A stretch of DNA of 64,000 bases from assembly GCA_022497145.1 (NCBI GenBank), contig MU385882.1:124001-188000 (forward strand), written 5' to 3'. Position 1 is the stretch's first letter. Each line of letters begins with the position of its first letter. The notes under the pieces are model-generated. The model searched no databases. It was not told the origin of the DNA and worked only from the letters and a program-made list of their open reading frames with translations. Of this stretch, positions 48,530 through 60,084 are shown piece by piece. The DNA comes from Rostrohypoxylon terebratum. Its lineage: Eukaryota > Ascomycota > Sordariomycetes > Xylariales > Hypoxylaceae. The position numbers and the translations under genes are program-made.

Positions 48530-50917
48530 ACGGATGAGGTATATGAACTTGTATGATGGGAGCTACGGGGTTCTTTAGGGTTCATTCTACGGTTTCACGA
48601 TATTATAGACAGTGAATAAGGAGAACGAAGATAGTGTACAGGTAGATGGGTAACTATTTGGTTTGGTCACGGATGGCGATTGCTTTTTTTTTCATGCTAT
48701 TAAAGGTGTGTGTGTGTAGCTATATGGTGTTCCTTCCTATCTGTTGTATAACCCATTATAAAATGCTATGTGTTTGTTCACTATGAATAAAGTCCTTACA
48801 TGTATTTGATTCTGTCTCGATAGAGGTACCGTGCACGTTTAGAAGGTCGCGACAGTAGAGTAGCCCTATCTCCTTAATGCGCAGCTCATTGATGCCCAGA
48901 TTGTGTGGCGAGGTCGTCCAACACGAAAGCTGCGGCTGATAGGCATCATCCGACATTGTTTGGTATACCTCGTAATGTTGTCTACAAGTTCATATTTTTC
49001 CTCCCCAAGCTCCGATATTCTGCGGTGGTATATTTCTAGAGGTCTCTGGGACTCTGCTCTGAGCCTTTGGTGCTCGTTCTCGGTGTTATCTCTTTGGCCT
49101 TTTCTTTTCTAGGTAGTAACCGGAACGAGGGGAGTTCGCCCACTGTAAGCCCGGTAATTTGCGAGGCATTATTGTCTTCTGTCCTTCGCGAGCGATAGGT
49201 ATCAAGGGGTTGGACGAAGGCCCCGAGTCGTCAGGAGCGAGCGACAACTCCGCAGGGGAGTTGGTTGTTAAATGCTAGCGTGATTTCGCTGATTCTTTTA
49301 ACATGCAAGTACGCATGGATGTTCTTGTGGGATTGTTGTCGTCGTTGACATGACCGCCATTCCGGCAGCAAAGTCATGTTCTGGGTGCGAACCAACTTTA
49401 AGATTTCATTGGGTGGATGAAGTTATAAGAACCCGCCCGCTTAAGAAGGAACAACCCTCCAGCTTTTCCGGGTCTCGGGTTTCTTAGACGTGGGGTTGAG
49501 GAGCCACACACAATTCTTCTGCCTCTCTGTCCTAAGAGACGGGGACGACACGCCCGCTCTTGTTGCTTAATCCTGGCATGGTACCCTGATTGCGAGATAC
49601 CGTACCTAGTTACCGTAGAGCGGAGGGGCGTTGCTCTTGCTCTTCTCAATACCTAGTAGCAAGGCAAGACAAGTAAGAAGTAATCGGTGCTTCGACTTGT
49701 GGCAAATATTCCCCATGGAGGTCGGTCTAGGGTGTCTGCGCATCTTGTTTTAGAGGCTAAGCTGGTCCAATTCGCGATGTCCGCAGAGCTGGTAACAGGG
49801 CCTATAGGGCCTATAGGGCCTTGTTTGCGTTGAGGCGTTCAGCTTAGGTGAACGCATTTAGTTAGTTGGTGGTAGAAAGAAGCGTATATTGGGTTCCTCC
49901 AACCGTCAGCGATTAGTCCTTCTCCTGGTAATTATTCATGTGCTAGGTTATATGCTTGTTTTCGGCATCGGAATCGCCGGGTAGGCCGATAACTCTTCCA
50001 TTAACAACCTCTTTATATTAGTTATTAAAACCATTTCTTTTATTTTTTTTACCTGTCAACCCAATATCAATTTTTGGCGTCTCTTCGGAAGAAAACACCG
50101 TCGTTCCCTTGGATGATTGTGTTGAACAGCCCGTCTCGTGAGCGCATCGGCTATTGTGGCTTTATCGTCGCCTTATTGACCGAAATGTAATTCATCACTA
50201 TGCGTTTGTCTTCAACTCTTCTTCAACGGGAATTGGGTATAGGCAATATTGCAAGTGACTCTGGGGTAGTTCAATTCCGCCTTCTCCAACACTGGAAACG
50301 TCCTATAGGCCAAACTCCTCTCGTCCGGGGTAGCCTAGTTCTCTGATAACTGGACGTAGGTCGTGACAAATCCTGAATTCAGCGTTGGGCTAGCTTATTC
50401 ACCAAGCTCAGGTAAGCCTCAGGTAAGGTCATTCCTTGTGCCTTGTAATTCGTAATTGCGAACGTTGGGGCAAGTTGAAACCCTTGACGCTCGAAAGGCC
50501 TTTTTCTTCTTTATGTACGAGGTATTTCGACTGGGAATATTAGGAATAATCCTGCTGGTAAACCATGTAGTTTAAGCTTCTTCGTACTGGGAGATGATGG
50601 CTTTAGTAAACCAACGTGTGGTAATGATATCCGGCCCTATGCGATACATGGATCGTCGAGGGCCCGGAATGAATTCTTCAGCAACGTCTCATGCGCCGTT
50701 CGCAATCTTAAGTCCTTGCAGGGGATTCTCTGTTACGCTAACTGGCATTCCGGATGGAACGAAAAGGCCTCCGGAGCAGTTATCATGTCCGACTTTCGGG
50801 CATAGAGGAGGTCGGTATGATGTGTATAGTGCGGATGACCATACACATCAAAGAGGGACTAGAGTTATATATATGGAGTAACTCAATTAGCGAAAATATG
50901 TGCTCCAAGTTACTCGC

Positions 50918-51082
50918 TTAATTTTCCTCGACGTTTGTTGCGACTTTTGAATCGACATTAGAGAGCCCGCCGCTGATCTCGTAGTCCTCGAGCTCCGGCT
51001 GTTGTTTCCGTTTGAGCGTATAGAAGTCCATACGTCGGCATTCCCCGTGAACCGCAGGGAGAGTACCGGAGTTATCCCTAGC
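50918..51082 (-). other. Possible C-terminal exon, unrecognised
   Basis: On the minus strand an open frame of about 52 codons follows an acceptor-like CTGCTAG. It ends in an acidic, natural-looking tail (KRKQQPELEDYEISGG ... NVEEN, stop at 50920-50918). No upstream exon could be joined. A neighbouring frame is open over the same bases, so the reading itself is uncertain. Confidence 0.15.
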
Positions 51083-51534
51083 AGATTAACTCGCCTGGAC
51101 AGAACAAAGCCTCATGCGCTGTTGTAGCCAGAGGATAGTCGCGTCTAGTCTTCGGCATTCCCCTCCCCAGAAAACAACGCATCCAGTGATGTTGCGAGTA
51201 TGTTTTGCATGGCTTTACTTGGTATCAATCCTTGGGCAGAATGGAAAGGAATCACTCCGGGAATATTTTGTATTACCGATATTGGAATCTTGTCAAACGT
51301 GCCCCGCGGGAACCACTGTGCCCCTCTTTGATCAGTGGTTCCCAAATGAGGCAGCATATAGTTTTGGAGTCTCGTCCTGTTCTGTGTATTACCATGGCAA
51401 AGACCACGCCGAAATAATGAATTGACAGTCAAGGTAGTAGTCAAATTCAACGACGTATTATGAGAGCAATAGATGGTGCGTGAAGAAAAAAAATGCTTCC
51501 GGTAGCCTGACAGCGTTATGTAGGTAGTTTTCCA

Positions 51535-51900
51535 GTGACGATTCTTATCCTATCGGCGGAAGTTATATGCGACTCCCCTAGCGCGGAGGAGTATCCACTG
51601 ACGAAAGGGAAGACCAGAAGAAATGACGCGTATACCGATGAATGCACCCAGATGGGCACTACGCATTTCCTTGCGTCGCAATTGGCAAATGGTCCAGAGA
51701 GTAGTCTACCGGGAGAAGGTAAAGGGAGTATGGAAGCGCGAAGCCTCTCCCAAATCATCAGTCTGAGCTCTATGGGGAGCTACGAGAAAAGGCGAAAGGA
51801 AGGTTCCTTAAGTCCGCTCTTGGGAGATGACGGCTTGGGCCTGATTGGTAGTATGGAGAGGGATATATCGACGACGAGGTCCTTTAATATAAGTGGATAG
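51535..51900 (+). other. Possible last exon of an unidentified or decayed gene
   Basis: About 121 codons are open, entered through an acceptor-like TTTTCCAG at 51527-51534 rather than an ATG, and ending at TAG 51898-51900. The C-terminal part (SLSQIISLSSMGSYEKRRKEGSLSPLL ... SMERDISTTRSFN) resembles the Ser-rich cytosolic tails of fungal seven-helix membrane proteins. No membrane segments could be found upstream in a joinable frame, so this may be a relic or a chance frame. Confidence 0.22.
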
Positions 51901-53741
51901 CGCGTATTTTGAATTGATAAAAAGACCGTCAGCAAGGTATAAAAGTGTAAGTCGTGATAATCGTCGTTTATTCGTTAATGGGGTTGATTATTATTGCGAA
52001 ATAATATGGGTTCAATTTTCTTGAGAAGTTAGAGAATTACACGAAGAGATGTATTCGTTGATGAGAAAAGGAAAAATAACGACAACCTTTGGGCTGGAAA
52101 AGAGATGAGGGATATCCCTTTTAGAGGTCGGGCGTCTATATCCCACCCTAACCCGGTTATCTTCAGCATGTTAGTATCCGATAAATGTTTCCTAGGCTCA
52201 AAGGGATGTAGACTCTTACCAATCACAGCTTCGGGAGAAATAAGAGAATGTGAGAGCCACAAGCGTCTTGAGAAGTGCGCGATTACTGATGCCTCCTTGC
52301 TTATGCGTGCTCTCGGGGAACAGCGAGAAATATCAAAAGATATGTACCCAGGTCTCCATCTCCAGAACTTCTCGCGTAACCGAAGCCTTGTTGACTTCTA
52401 CATCTCTGACTCTCCTTTTGATTCTTGATACTATAACATGTCGTGTATTGCAGCATACCGAAAACGCCGAGGATTGGTAATACCGGGTTATGTTGTGACA
52501 CGGTGTGAATTATATATTTCATGGTCCTTTCCCAAGATAAACCGCGTGCCATCCCTTATCGACGGGTAGCTATGAGGTGTATTGCGTGAATGTGAGGCTA
52601 AGCTTCGTGTTAGAATACGCTTGATATACTTGAACAATTTCTTTATAGGTTGGTAACGTTAAGATCATGAAGAAACCCCCTTAAAGAGGTAGATGATTGG
52701 AGATAAGTGATGGACAGTGCCCAATCCTGTGGTGAAAGAATAGTGAGGCCATATACTTACGTGTGTAAATTTTAGTCCTGAAAGCGGTATTGGAATCAGG
52801 TTATAGTTAAAAGATTTAGGGCCACTGATGAGATGTATCGTTTGTTGTTGATCTCTCATCATTTAGAGCTTTCCAGCCGCCAGCGCCGGCAGTGTTAACC
52901 TGTTCACCACTGACATTGGAGAGCCCACATGATCCCACACCCATTGGGGCCAAGAGCACAAGACCAAGCCTGTGAGATTGACAATCGTGCGGAGGCTCTG
53001 AGATGTCATTTGAGCACAAGGATGTGTGTGAGTCATTGCGAACATAAGAAAATTAAAGAAATGCTAGATTCATATTCCATGATTATATATGCCTAGTAAA
53101 TATAAGACATCCTTACTAGTGCGGATGAGGAGGAAGAGAGGGAGGGCGAAAGAGGGAGAAGAGGCTGGGGTTATATAGATTTTGTGTCCCTAGTCACTTG
53201 GTGCTTGTCGGACAGTGCGAAGAGAAGAAAGTTGGGGAGAAAACTATAACACAGTGGCAAAAGAGTAGTAAGAAGACCCTGTGACATGCCATTGACGGGA
53301 TTAATATGCTCTCAATGATCGGATGACAAGAAGGCACCATGTGAACATCATGTCAAACTTTCTCATAGGTACCATTCGATTGGTATAGTCTGGACATGAT
53401 ATTGAGTGCTTGTCTATGACACATAGTCTCGAGAGTACACATAAATACATCCAGGTCTGCACACCTAACGCAGAGTCTATTATGCGAAAGTTCCAAGGAC
53501 CAAGGTTACCAGGCGATAAGAAATTCCTTTCATCGAAGATGCTGTCTGGTAGTATTGTCAATTATTGATTCTTTGGCAGTTGACATGGGATCAAGGGCAA
53601 AAGCAAACCTGCCAACTATATTCCATCTTATCGCCCAACAGAATTTTCCTTTCCTACTCCAATCAATAATCAATCATCGTGACCCATTATCAACCAGCAT
53701 TGAAATTCTTTATCCATACCCATAGATGCCGGCAGCCTTGC

Positions 53742-54240
53742 TTATGGTGTGGCAGGACGACGGGGCATTCTCACACGACGGCGATAGGGGAGAGGCGCAG
53801 AGGAAGTTCGGGCGATTGGCTCGTAATCGTCGAAGACGAAGGGTAGAGCCAGGAAGCCATCGTGTCGGAAGACAAACGGAACTGATCGATAGCTTCCCCC
53901 TTCCGCGAAGTAACAGAGAATGAGCGGCAGGCCGTAGTGATAAATTTCCGTAACGCGAAGAACGACCCCGAAGTTGGGCGGGTAGGTCACGGGACGGCAG
54001 TCGATGATCCCGACACCGTGGTATTGTTCGTCGGTGAATCGGACCACAATCCCTAGAGACTCGTACGTGTGTTCCTCAGGATTGCACCAGTATGCGTGGA
54101 AGAACACGCCGTCTACCGGCATCGTATCTGTAATACATAATTAATATTAGCAATGTAATTGGTATTTGTAAGGGGGTTGAACCACCTGCTATCTCTGGTG
54201 TAAGATCGTCGGGCACCAGAAGAAAGATTGGGGATGTCAT
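53742..54240 (-). CDS. Hypothetical protein, 146 aa, two exons
   Basis: Exons 54240-54186 and 54127-53742 are split by a 58-bp intron (GTGGTT...ACAG). The join gives MTSPIFLLVPDDLTPEIAD followed by TMPVDGVFFHAYWC. The protein is aromatic-rich (Phe/Tyr) with a regular polar-hydrophobic alternation suggesting a small beta-rich domain, and ends in a basic Arg/Pro tail (PYRRRVRMPRRP). There is no signal peptide or membrane span, and I recognise no family. Support comes from the frame-restoring intron and protein-like composition. The start is the first ATG; the upstream in-frame TTG is not used in fungi. It lies 636 bases from the ERG24 stop, on the same strand. Confidence 0.5.
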
Positions 54241-54876
54241 GGAGATGGTAGATATATTTCTCAATTGATGGAGTGCTGCCGTATAGAAGCAAATAGAGGA
54301 CGATTAATAGATTGTCCTCGAGGCCAATATTGATGAAAAGCTTGAATGGAAAGCATAAATGATGTATTTGATGAGGTCTAGCGTAATTGACGAGTGTGAA
54401 AATTGGAAGTTGGAAGTCGAAGTGGGTTGTGATTTTTTATACGAGACTTTTGTGGTGTTCCGCCGTCACTCATCACGAGCCTCAGTGCAAAATATGGATA
54501 TGTATACCTACCCACCTATGTACTGGTACATACTATGTAAGTGCCTTATTCAAAATCATAGGCAGTGACAGGCGGCGTACCTGGGTATACATCACTGGAT
54601 TCATACCTAATATCGCCTCCGGAATAGCTTTGACAATCGACAGTCTTCTAAAGATTCTTAGAGACAAAAATTTGATATACTTCATATATACACCATCGTG
54701 GTGAAAATCGAGGCACCAAGTTTCCATGTTATACCCATATTAGATTATATTTGATTGTGTCGTATCTATACGGTGTATTAAATGCACTTTTTATTAGGTA
54801 TCTAGAGCAAGAGTAACTCACATTTACTCACTACACCTGGTTTGTATCTGTCCCCCCTTTGTCTTCCTGTGCCTGT
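54241..54876. other. Intergenic, AT-rich
   Basis: This is the spacer between the hypothetical gene and the ERG24 3' end. The small plus-strand frames at 54359-54704 lack motifs. Nothing else is seen. Confidence 0.55.
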
Positions 54877-56485
54877 TTAGTAAATTCCAGGCACAATCTT
54901 GTACTTCACGATGCTCTTGTATTTCTCCCAGTCTGCCCCGTATTTCTTGGCGCACTTCTCATCATCTCGACCATCACGGTGGATGAGGAGGACAGCGAAG
55001 TAGACTACGTAGAAGTAAGTGAAAATCATACCCCAATACTTGGCAGGGCCCTGGACCACTTCTCTCCCGTCGAGCATTTTGATAGCCCCTTCGACGTTGC
55101 TGCCCGCAGATAGGATTGCATAGCCAGCAAAACCAGTTGGAAGTGCATAAGGCCAAGATTGCAACCAGTCGCCAAGGTAGTTGATATGTCTTGCTATGCC
55201 CCACCAGCCGGATGTCATCAATCTCGAGCCTGTCTTGGTTTCGATGTATGTGATATAAGAAACGCGAGGGTCGTTAGGATTTGTTCGGAAGGTGTTCTTC
55301 TGGGCATTGCTGAGGCGGAAGATGGAGAAACCAGCGATAAGAATAATGGACATTGCCGTAATACCTAACCAGCCTAGGATTACCGGATGAGTCGACAAGT
55401 ATCGCGTTTGCTGACTGTAGATAAAGGGAACCCAGACAAGGTCTCCAAAGGACAGCATAAAGCCAAAGCCATCATTGATAATGTCAATCGTCGTGAGAAT
55501 TGCAGGCTCCATGAATATGCCATCGATGACGTAAATTGCCTGCACCACCGTAATAAAGACGATGCTGTCGCTTACGAAACCAAAGGTGCGATATTGCTTG
55601 GCGATGAAAGCACAGTTGAGGAGAATCCAACCAAGCATACCGGGTCGTAGTTCCATCCACTCCTTGATATCAATCTCGCCGATGATTGGAAGCGTGACAC
55701 GAGGATTGAGTTCTCGTCCCATATAGAAATCGTATATGAGATTGCCAGAGCATCCACCTTCAGCAAGTAATCGGTGTTGGGGGTTGCCTGGCTTCACGGA
55801 GAAGCTACGGACATAGACGAATGTTGCGAGGCCATAAGCGATGAGTATGTTGGCGGTGAGGATTTGTAAATAGTTGTCGGTAATGAAGGTCCACAGGGGA
55901 AACTCGGCACCCTGGGAAATCGTGCCAGCGAGGCAAATGACAAGAGTGAATATGGCGGAGTTGAAAGCTAGAGTAAATCAAGACCATGTTAGTTAAGATC
56001 CTACTCCTGGAACTATCCGTGATACTGCAATATTGGCTATACTAACCATTGAACCTGTACTTCAGATTTCCACCACTCGATAGTTGGGTACCTTCGACCT
56101 CAGTGGCGGGAAGAATGCGATATAGAAGGGCGCTGAAGAAGTAGTAGGCCACAGTCCAACCTGTAGCCTCCCAGCTAGCCAGACCCCAAAATCCATCTTC
56201 CGGCCATCCCACTTCGGTTTTCAATTGGTCGATGCACAGAGTTTTGGGACTTAGTAACGACGGCGCAGGACATCCAGAAACGTCATTGCAGGTGAAGGTG
56301 AAGACATAGCAGAGGATTGGGAGACCGAACGTGATTCCAGCCGTGCCAAATCTATATGGATTGCATGATTAGTTTCAGCCTCTTGTCTTATATTGTATAT
56401 ATTGTAGAATGGACACTTACGGGCCTCCAAATTCGTAACCATGCGAACCATGCGCGGTCTCTTGTTTTTTTGACTTGGACGCCAT
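54877..56485 (-). CDS. erg24: Delta(14)-sterol reductase (C-14 sterol reductase)
   Basis: Three exons, 56485-56421, 56351-56047 and 55967-54877, give 486 aa, the usual length. The introns are 69 and 79 bp, and both joins restore conserved sequence (YEFGGP/FGTAGI and KYRFNA/FNSAIF). The enzyme is a multi-pass ER membrane protein of the ERG4/ERG24 family. Family landmarks are CNDVSGCPAPSLL, GNLIYDFYMGRELNPR, LTTIDIINDGFGFMLSFGDLVWVPFIYS and, near the C-terminus, GWWGIARHINYLGDWLQS and the KYKIVPGIY end. Landmarks such as DGFGFM and the ELRPG stretch fit ERG24 better than ERG4. It reduces the C14-C15 double bond with NADPH after Erg11 in ergosterol synthesis and is a target of morpholine-type inhibitors. 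A hexamer repeat abuts the start codon. Confidence 0.95.
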
Positions 56486-56521
56486 GTTGATATTGATGTT
56501 GATGTTGATGTTGATGGTGAT
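56486..56521 (-). repeat. Hexamer repeat ATCAAC directly before the ERG24 start
   Basis: Six hexamers (four ATCAAC, one ATCAAT, one ATCACC on the coding strand) run without a gap into the ATG at 56485. The unit is free of ATG, so the tract acts as an A/C-rich unstructured leader. Confidence 0.9.
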
Positions 56522-57664
56522 CTTGTCTGAGGTGTCGGAGATGGAGATAGAAATGAGGATGAAGAAATTTGCGCTCAAGATATGCGCGGGGAGATGTGGT
56601 TGCTGCTTCGTCTCCTCAATATCTTCCGTCTTCCGCCTTCCTCTTTCCTTCTGGGGCTACCTCCTTTTATTATAGCTTCGAATTTGAACCAATTTGACAG
56701 GCCTTACACCTATTAATCTCCCCAATTCGTCTTCTAGCTTGCCAATTGGCGTATCCAAGGAAGGTGCAGCTTCGTTGAAGGTAGCCGGCTTGGAGTATGC
56801 CGTGTGGTACGAGGAAGAAAAAAGTTCAGAGCTTCATGTCGGGTAGCTTGGCTTCCGAGTGACACCATATTGTTGACTTCATAATAAGTACCTTGTACTT
56901 CGCGCCTACTGCACCAAAGCTTCTGTGGAGACCTGCAATTACCAAAAATGGGGACCGAGGCACTAACGATTAACCCAATCACGGAGGAACAGTAAGACCG
57001 ATATGTGGAATCTGAGGGTACTGCAAAATATTGACCAATCATTGTTGGAAAAATACACATTCAACTGCATTATTAACAAGCCAATCATCGACAATCATTG
57101 ACGCTAACGGCAGCTAAAAAAACCAAAAACGTGTATCGGTACCTTTGATATGTACAGTGCCTACTACATAGTAATAGGCATCCAGGCACCTAACGATGTT
57201 TCCTTTCTAGTGGTCCGTCGCAACCGATGATAGCCCTGGGAAGTGATCTATCGATGGGGCAGTGCACTAAGAATAACTCTGTACAATACACTACGGTAGA
57301 ACGGTAGAACGGAAACTTGGCTTGAACATTTCAAGGTTAAGGTTAAACATTTGAACCATATTAATATTGAACAACTTGAACAAGATAACGGATTAACCAA
57401 CATTAAAAGCAGACGAATAAATAAACGTCATCACAAAATCTTAACATCGTTGCATTGACCGCCTCAACAACCCCACGAGTTCACGAGTCCATGAGTCCAT
57501 GATTCAGATCCTGTCGATATTATTTGCGTAGCGCAACGAGCGCATCCCCCAAAAAGACAATCCCCGAACCCGAAAAAAAATTAGGACGAAAAGAAAAAAA
57601 AAAGCTTGTCGTACTTCTATTACGATATCGAAATCCTGATACATCGACCCCCTCACTCGAAACC
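56486..57664. promoter_or_regulatory. Divergent promoter region, ERG24 / Mrl1-type receptor
   Basis: The 1.2-kb spacer separates two outward-reading genes and must hold both promoters. No open frame with features is seen. The right end (57570-57610) is A-rich. I found no convincing sterol-regulatory element by eye, but a systematic scan was not possible. Confidence 0.5.
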
Positions 57665-58875
57665 ATGCGCTTCCCCTCCGAATCGCGGCCGACGAGCTTG
57701 GCACTATGCTGCCTGCTCTCCCTCGCCTCCGTTTCCCTCGCCGCCGATGCCGACAAGACGACGACGTCTGCGGCGTGCACGGCGACCTCGGCATCGGGGG
57801 CCTTCTTCGACCTGCGACCAGACACGGCGCTGAAGCTGAACGCGGACGGGTCGAAGCCGGCGCATAGCCGCGGGGCGCCGACGGTAGACTACAAGGCCAA
57901 GGGGTACGACTACGGGGCCAACTTCACCCTGAACATCTGCGGCGCCGTGGTCGAGCCCGTCGACGGCGTCATCGGCGTCGACTCCAGCAAGTGGCAGAAC
58001 GTCAGCGCGTACTACACCTCTAAGGGAGATGTGTACAGCCTGGGTCTGCAGTCCAGCGCCCTGATATCGCGCGGCAAGGAGCTCGTGCTGCAGTATACCG
58101 GGGGATCGCCCTGCGGCAAGAACACGCAGCGGGATGAAGTTGGGGGAAAGAGAAACAGCAAGGGGAAGAGGAGCTCAATTCATGACGGTGCGGCGTACAG
58201 AGACCCAGATTACGAACGTGAGACCGATGCGCCGTCCGCCACGGGAACCATGTCCGCGAAGGCGACGAAGGAGACGGACGAGCCTAGGAGGAGAAAGTCG
58301 GCTACGATATTCTTCAGCTGCGACAGGGACCCCGGCGCCGGAGCGGCCCAGGTCTCGTTCATCGCGACGGATCCGGAGGAGTGCTCGTACGTGTTCAAGG
58401 TGAAGTCGCAGAACGCGTGCGCGGGCGTGGAGCCGCACAAGCCGGGGAGCGTGGGGCCGGGCTCCGTCTTCCTGATCATCTTCGCGATCGCCGTCCTCGT
58501 CTACCTGCTCGGCGGCATCTTCTACCAACGGACCGTAGCCAACGCCCGAGGTTGGAAGCAACTGCCTAACTACTCCCTCTGGGCCAGCGTGTGGAGCCAC
58601 ATATGTGTGAGTATTACTCTACCCCAAACGCGACCTCTTACGCGGACCGTGTCCGGGATATATAGATGGGCACGCAAAAGATCTACGTTGCGACGCTGAG
58701 GCTAACCACCAACGTGCAGGATTTCTTCGTCATCGTCACCTCCTCCTGTGCTCGGTTCCTCCCAAACAGGAGAGGGTATCACTATGTCTCGGGCTCGCCA
58801 TCCGGAAGGGGCAGAAGCACCCGCGAAGACGAGAACAGGCTGATCGACCAGTACGACGAGGAGTGGGAAGACTGA
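57665..58875 (+). CDS. mrl1: Mrl1-type mannose-6-phosphate-receptor-homology membrane protein
   Basis: Two exons, 57665-58606 and 58720-58875, with a 113-bp intron (GTGAGT ... GCTAACC ... GCAG, phase 0), give 365 aa. An N-terminal signal peptide (LALCCLLSLASVSLA) is followed by a luminal MRH domain rich in paired Cys (CTATSASGAFFDLRP ... NICGAVV ... GGSPCG ... FSCDRD ... ECSYVF). A Lys/Arg/Glu-rich low-complexity insert sits at about 160-205. One membrane span lies at about 266-286 (FLIIFAIAVLVYLLGGIFY), then a cytosolic tail with GWKQLPNYSLW and an acidic end (RLIDQYDEEWED). In yeast Mrl1 helps sort vacuolar hydrolases. Atg27 shares the MRH fold, but its tail differs from that seen here. The coding region is noticeably more GC-rich than its surroundings. 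Confidence 0.85.
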
Positions 58876-60084
58876 TTTTTCTCAATTCATTTTTTCTTCT
58901 TACTTGTACAAATGGATACCTACTACTACTACTCATCCTCAGCGGCTGTAGTCCTGTTTACAGACTTTTTCTCGCATGTCATTGTCAAACTAGACCTTTT
59001 TTTTAAAGAAAAAAAGCAAGCTCGTAGCAAAGCAGTCCTTCTACACACCACTATTAGATCCAGATACTCGGCTTACTCGAGCAAACTCAGAACGCTGCAT
59101 AGGTACGCATAACAGAATGTTGGCCGGCGTTTTGTTGTTCGTCAATGAGATTGGGAACGGAGCATGGGGAACGACGGAGAAATCGGGACTTCACTTATGA
59201 GCTGGGTTTTTTTTCTTCTTTTTTTTTGTTGCCTGCCTGCCTGTTTTTGTTAGGTACTTGTACTATTTAGGATCCTGAGGCTTGATGCAGTAGGGCGGCG
59301 TAGTTGTATATCTTGGGAAGCTGGGAAATTTAGCTCGTTTCATGGTCTTAAAACTTGGTCTTTTCGCGGTGCTCAGTTGGCAAGTAATTTGAAAAACTTG
59401 TTCTGTTAGTCGGCTTTTGTCTTACACACAGATTCCATGCCGTACTGTAAATCGCCTTCGATTAACAGCCGGAAAGGTCGTGATGATGGACTGTTTTACA
59501 TGTTCAGTTCATGCTGCTTATTCCGACATTATGAACATTGGAATTGCATTATATACCAAGCCGCCAGATTCGCGATTCAGGTACCGAGAATCCAATCACG
59601 GTGGCGGCGTAAGCCCAATGCGGATTTTGTGAGGTTCATGTGGTAGGATTCGAGATATCTAACCCGTTCGGTCAAGTTGGCAGAGCTGGTCTGGCCCATT
59701 TCCTATCTATACGAGACGTTTTGTGTTTGAACCTCCTGAGAATCCTACCAACGCGAGGATACGGCTAACGGTGGGCTGCGGTGGGCTCATTCTAGGCCCA
59801 TCACATTAGACGAGCTGATCTTATTTTAGTTCTCGATATTTTTTTCCCTGTTAAATGCCCGATGCGAGTGAGATAAGATGTCCGTCATGGATGCGATGGA
59901 TCGTCATCTGCATTCGCTGCTGCTTGCTTGAGCCTCACATTCAGCTCTTTTCTTATTTCTATCCTTCTCCATTTTCCTAAGGTACAATTGCATTCATTTG
60001 GTGGCAGGACCTTCATTCGTTTTGTTTTATTAACCGCCCTCTTACTCTCCTTTCCTTTATTCGATTCGTAGAAACTTGTTAAAT
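58876..60084. other. Intergenic, no gene seen
   Basis: This is the 3' UTR of the Mrl1-type gene and the promoter of the GH5 gene. T-rich tracts occur at about 59205-59230. The overlapping plus-strand frames at 59417-59646 have no family pattern. Stretches around 59670-59760 were checked for a tRNA cloverleaf and none fits. Confidence 0.55.

Larger units (their letters stand above)
48530..53741. other. Gene-poor spacer with weak coding fragments
   Basis: This covers the ACC 3' UTR (a GT run is at 48706-48717) and more than 5 kb without a firm gene. A tandem GGGCCTATA (49798-49820, 2.5 copies) is present. Two stretches that look slightly coding-like are listed separately. The minus frame 49398-49649 and the paired frames near 52830-53040 have no family pattern. 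No RNA gene was recognised. Confidence 0.45.

Noticed and set aside
38016..49717. Shared 15-mer CAAATATTCCCCATG at about 38016 and 49703, as possible LTR traces
   Set aside because: One shared 15-mer is expected by chance in 64 kb, and the flanks do not match.
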